Shown one piece after another: positions 63,801-64,000 of a stretch of 64,000 bases of DNA. Where the stretch lies: contig CAYWGD010000013.1 in NCBI GenBank assembly GCA_964457335.1, forward strand, positions 1-64,000. Direction: 5' to 3'. The translations under genes and the position numbers were made by a program. Each line of letters begins with the position of its first letter. Within the stretch, counting starts at the first letter, position 1. This DNA is from CAJBVW01 sp964457335. Its GTDB lineage: Bacteria > Myxococcota_A > UBA796 > SXON01. Below the pieces are notes generated by a model that worked only from the letters and a program-made list of their open reading frames with translations, was not told the origin of the DNA and searched no databases.

Positions 63801-64000
63801 GGTCCACGTCGCCGCCGCGGTCCCGAACGCGAGCTCCACCACGCCTGTCCCACCCCAGGTCCCGCTCACCACCGACACGGCCCGGGGGCACTGGTAGGTC
63901 ACGCCGTCGACCGCGAAGCCGAGGGACCACGAGCGTCCCACCGTCTCGTCCTCGTAGTCGTAGTAGGTCGCGGGGTAGAGCTCGGCGCCCCAGTGCCCGA
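60801..64000 (-). CDS. Giant FN3-type protein, truncated by the window edge
   Basis: This frame is open to the window end, so the 5' part is missing. About 1065 residues are visible. The sequence is a chain of beta-sandwich modules. At least four fibronectin-III-like units stand out (motifs YRVRAVDIFGRAS, YRVRAQDDSGNES, YRLAARDTFGNVS, YRVRVRDGAGNVN), separated by other strand-rich parts. A CLRCL segment could bind metal. Whether it has a signal peptide cannot be seen. It is the first gene in view of an operon with the HExxH and ConA-like giants. Long FN3 chains occur in secreted adhesins and in tail-like particles, and neither is proven here. Confidence 0.72.
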   Translation of the reverse strand, partial: GHWGAELYPATYYDYEDETVGRSWSLGFAVDGVTYQCPRAVSVVSGTWGGTGVVELAFGTAAATWTPGRIQLPDGTVQVVHLDVDMTAVGTVRAYRSGAAVATVAVAVGQSTVTVVNAGGIDQLLVDTMAPWKLYRVYTRPVSGAVGDVNYVSWHALVGPPPAVPVPALQPLSVVSVPSRLAADGSPTTASSAVGLRWPTITNPPTSETRRPVRFQVQRDDRGNGGGPGPVTATHDLTREYAVTHSPPEASGTRPASWPPMPQDFVDWDVAPGWYDYRVRAVDIFGRASVFSGPQTIRALGLRQPPPPAAVAARWLDAADPWISTADAALLAAASATQAIRVDFTWSGWNRLQAPGVETAGEFLVYFIPGEANGILGRITATSPLGGTTELTTDQEWTGAADALAGEFLRVGGRTFEITGNTTGAAAVLTVQDLTDPDEQPTTGPFVVRFSRTGPNFLPLSPELAWTRRIHAESAVPDGPWLGTVTAVTAVAEGWEVVTDIDFSSAAAELVPGVAWSAGVTWRAKSQDMDASSLLVLVLDARTMGDDTDVVPAVGDTLRYTPGRRYTVLVTSETLAPADDYPVATGLVGVAASDGDAAVPDDAAWASVDRGGLGGRAGNKGRVSVPCRVTATRTTAPSAPTATTASASTPVYADPADWYGMARYTLSWWAVTGAGAYHVYRSTAASLFLRDREMRRLALGPYGSDPFPDESTYGYDADAWLTENYPTLTRAGLQSPDLRTDPDGDTILAAWRAFAEWFYPQLDDLQVQQLADTSGNEQAFRRINAEPVDALSYEDRFEARGRGFVLYRVRAQDDSGNESAWGATHPPVHIRRVDPPRMPRVLSVTAEENAITFTWTAIDDPDLQDYLLWRGSDAASLADVRWEPEPEVVTPAATGPTESYTDDGLVGGTDVYYRLAARDTFGNVSQATPVFAGRAIDTTPPESPEWEAVEWRKIRGSDGALLAWSETEDPADTYTPVVCLRCLAEEAGLEFVVERKASDGLFWTRVGTWTEADDTSDPEAEDARRFTTQDSSADTGTAYSYRVRVRDGAGNVNRSRFQTYSLAAP

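Noticed and set aside
52593..64000. Contractile injection system
   Set aside because: Giant proteins of this sort occur near such systems, but no sheath, tube, baseplate or ATPase gene lies in the window.

Overview
The window is very GC-rich DNA with dense coding on both strands. It suggests a Myxococcota (deltaproteobacterial-type) genome. The grounds are a large set of lipoproteins whose LxxC lipobox is followed by an acidic or Asp/Thr linker, MopE-type Cys/Asp repeats, FG-GAP and right-handed beta-helix surface proteins, a CotH protein, ECF regulation and caspase-fold proteins. I saw no rRNA, tRNA, CRISPR array or intact insertion sequence. The lineage is inference from protein style, not from a marker gene.

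Region 1 (37-9066): a POT-type peptide transporter on the minus strand, a tandem pair of paralogous vWA lipoproteins, and a Cpx/Zra-like envelope-stress unit (Spy/CpxP-like protein, OmpR-type regulator, sensor kinase) divergent from a peptidoglycan-binding protein. Three in-phase 10-bp direct repeats lie in that divergent spacer. Region 2 (9247-19729): two overlapping beta-helix lipoproteins, then a four-gene exopolysaccharide operon (acyltransferase-3 membrane protein, BcsA-like synthase, clan GH-A hydrolase, TPR/beta-barrel exporter) in which every junction is a 4-bp stop/start overlap (ATGA, CTGA, TTGA). Region 3 (19902-24263): a Cys-rich lipoprotein, an HSL-type esterase, a GFA/CENP-V enzyme divergent from an AraC regulator, and a CRTAC1-like VCBS lipoprotein.

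Region 4 (24342-34380): a five-gene block matching the E. coli yehI-yehL-yehM-yehP-yehQ order: DUF4132, MoxR-type AAA+ ATPase, DUF5682, VWA/CoxE-like protein, SWIM zinc-finger protein. The last four genes overlap. Region 5 (34627-38954): a DUF4097-like lipoprotein divergent from an operon of ECF sigma factor, anti-sigma/DUF4384-like protein and a caspase-fold protease carrying surface repeats. A perfect 10-bp inverted repeat pair sits in the shared promoter region. Region 6 (38989-45812): a CotH protein with a jelly-roll insertion, a MopE/FG-GAP giant lipoprotein, a small lipoprotein and a PhnA-type Zn-ribbon protein.

Region 7 (46067-50561): a 912-aa fusion of an M4 thermolysin-like protease to a DNA/RNA non-specific (NUC1) endonuclease, with both catalytic sets intact, followed by a membrane protein and a small exported protein. 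Next comes a decayed excisionase/PIN toxin-antitoxin pair. Region 8 (51212-64000, minus strand): an operon of three giant proteins. The two with visible N-termini lack a signal peptide, one carries an HExxH motif, one has two ConA-like lectin domains, and one has FN3 domains and runs off the window. An FG-GAP lipoprotein ends the operon. The strongest candidates for something undescribed are the protease-nuclease fusion with its neighbours and the giant-protein operon.
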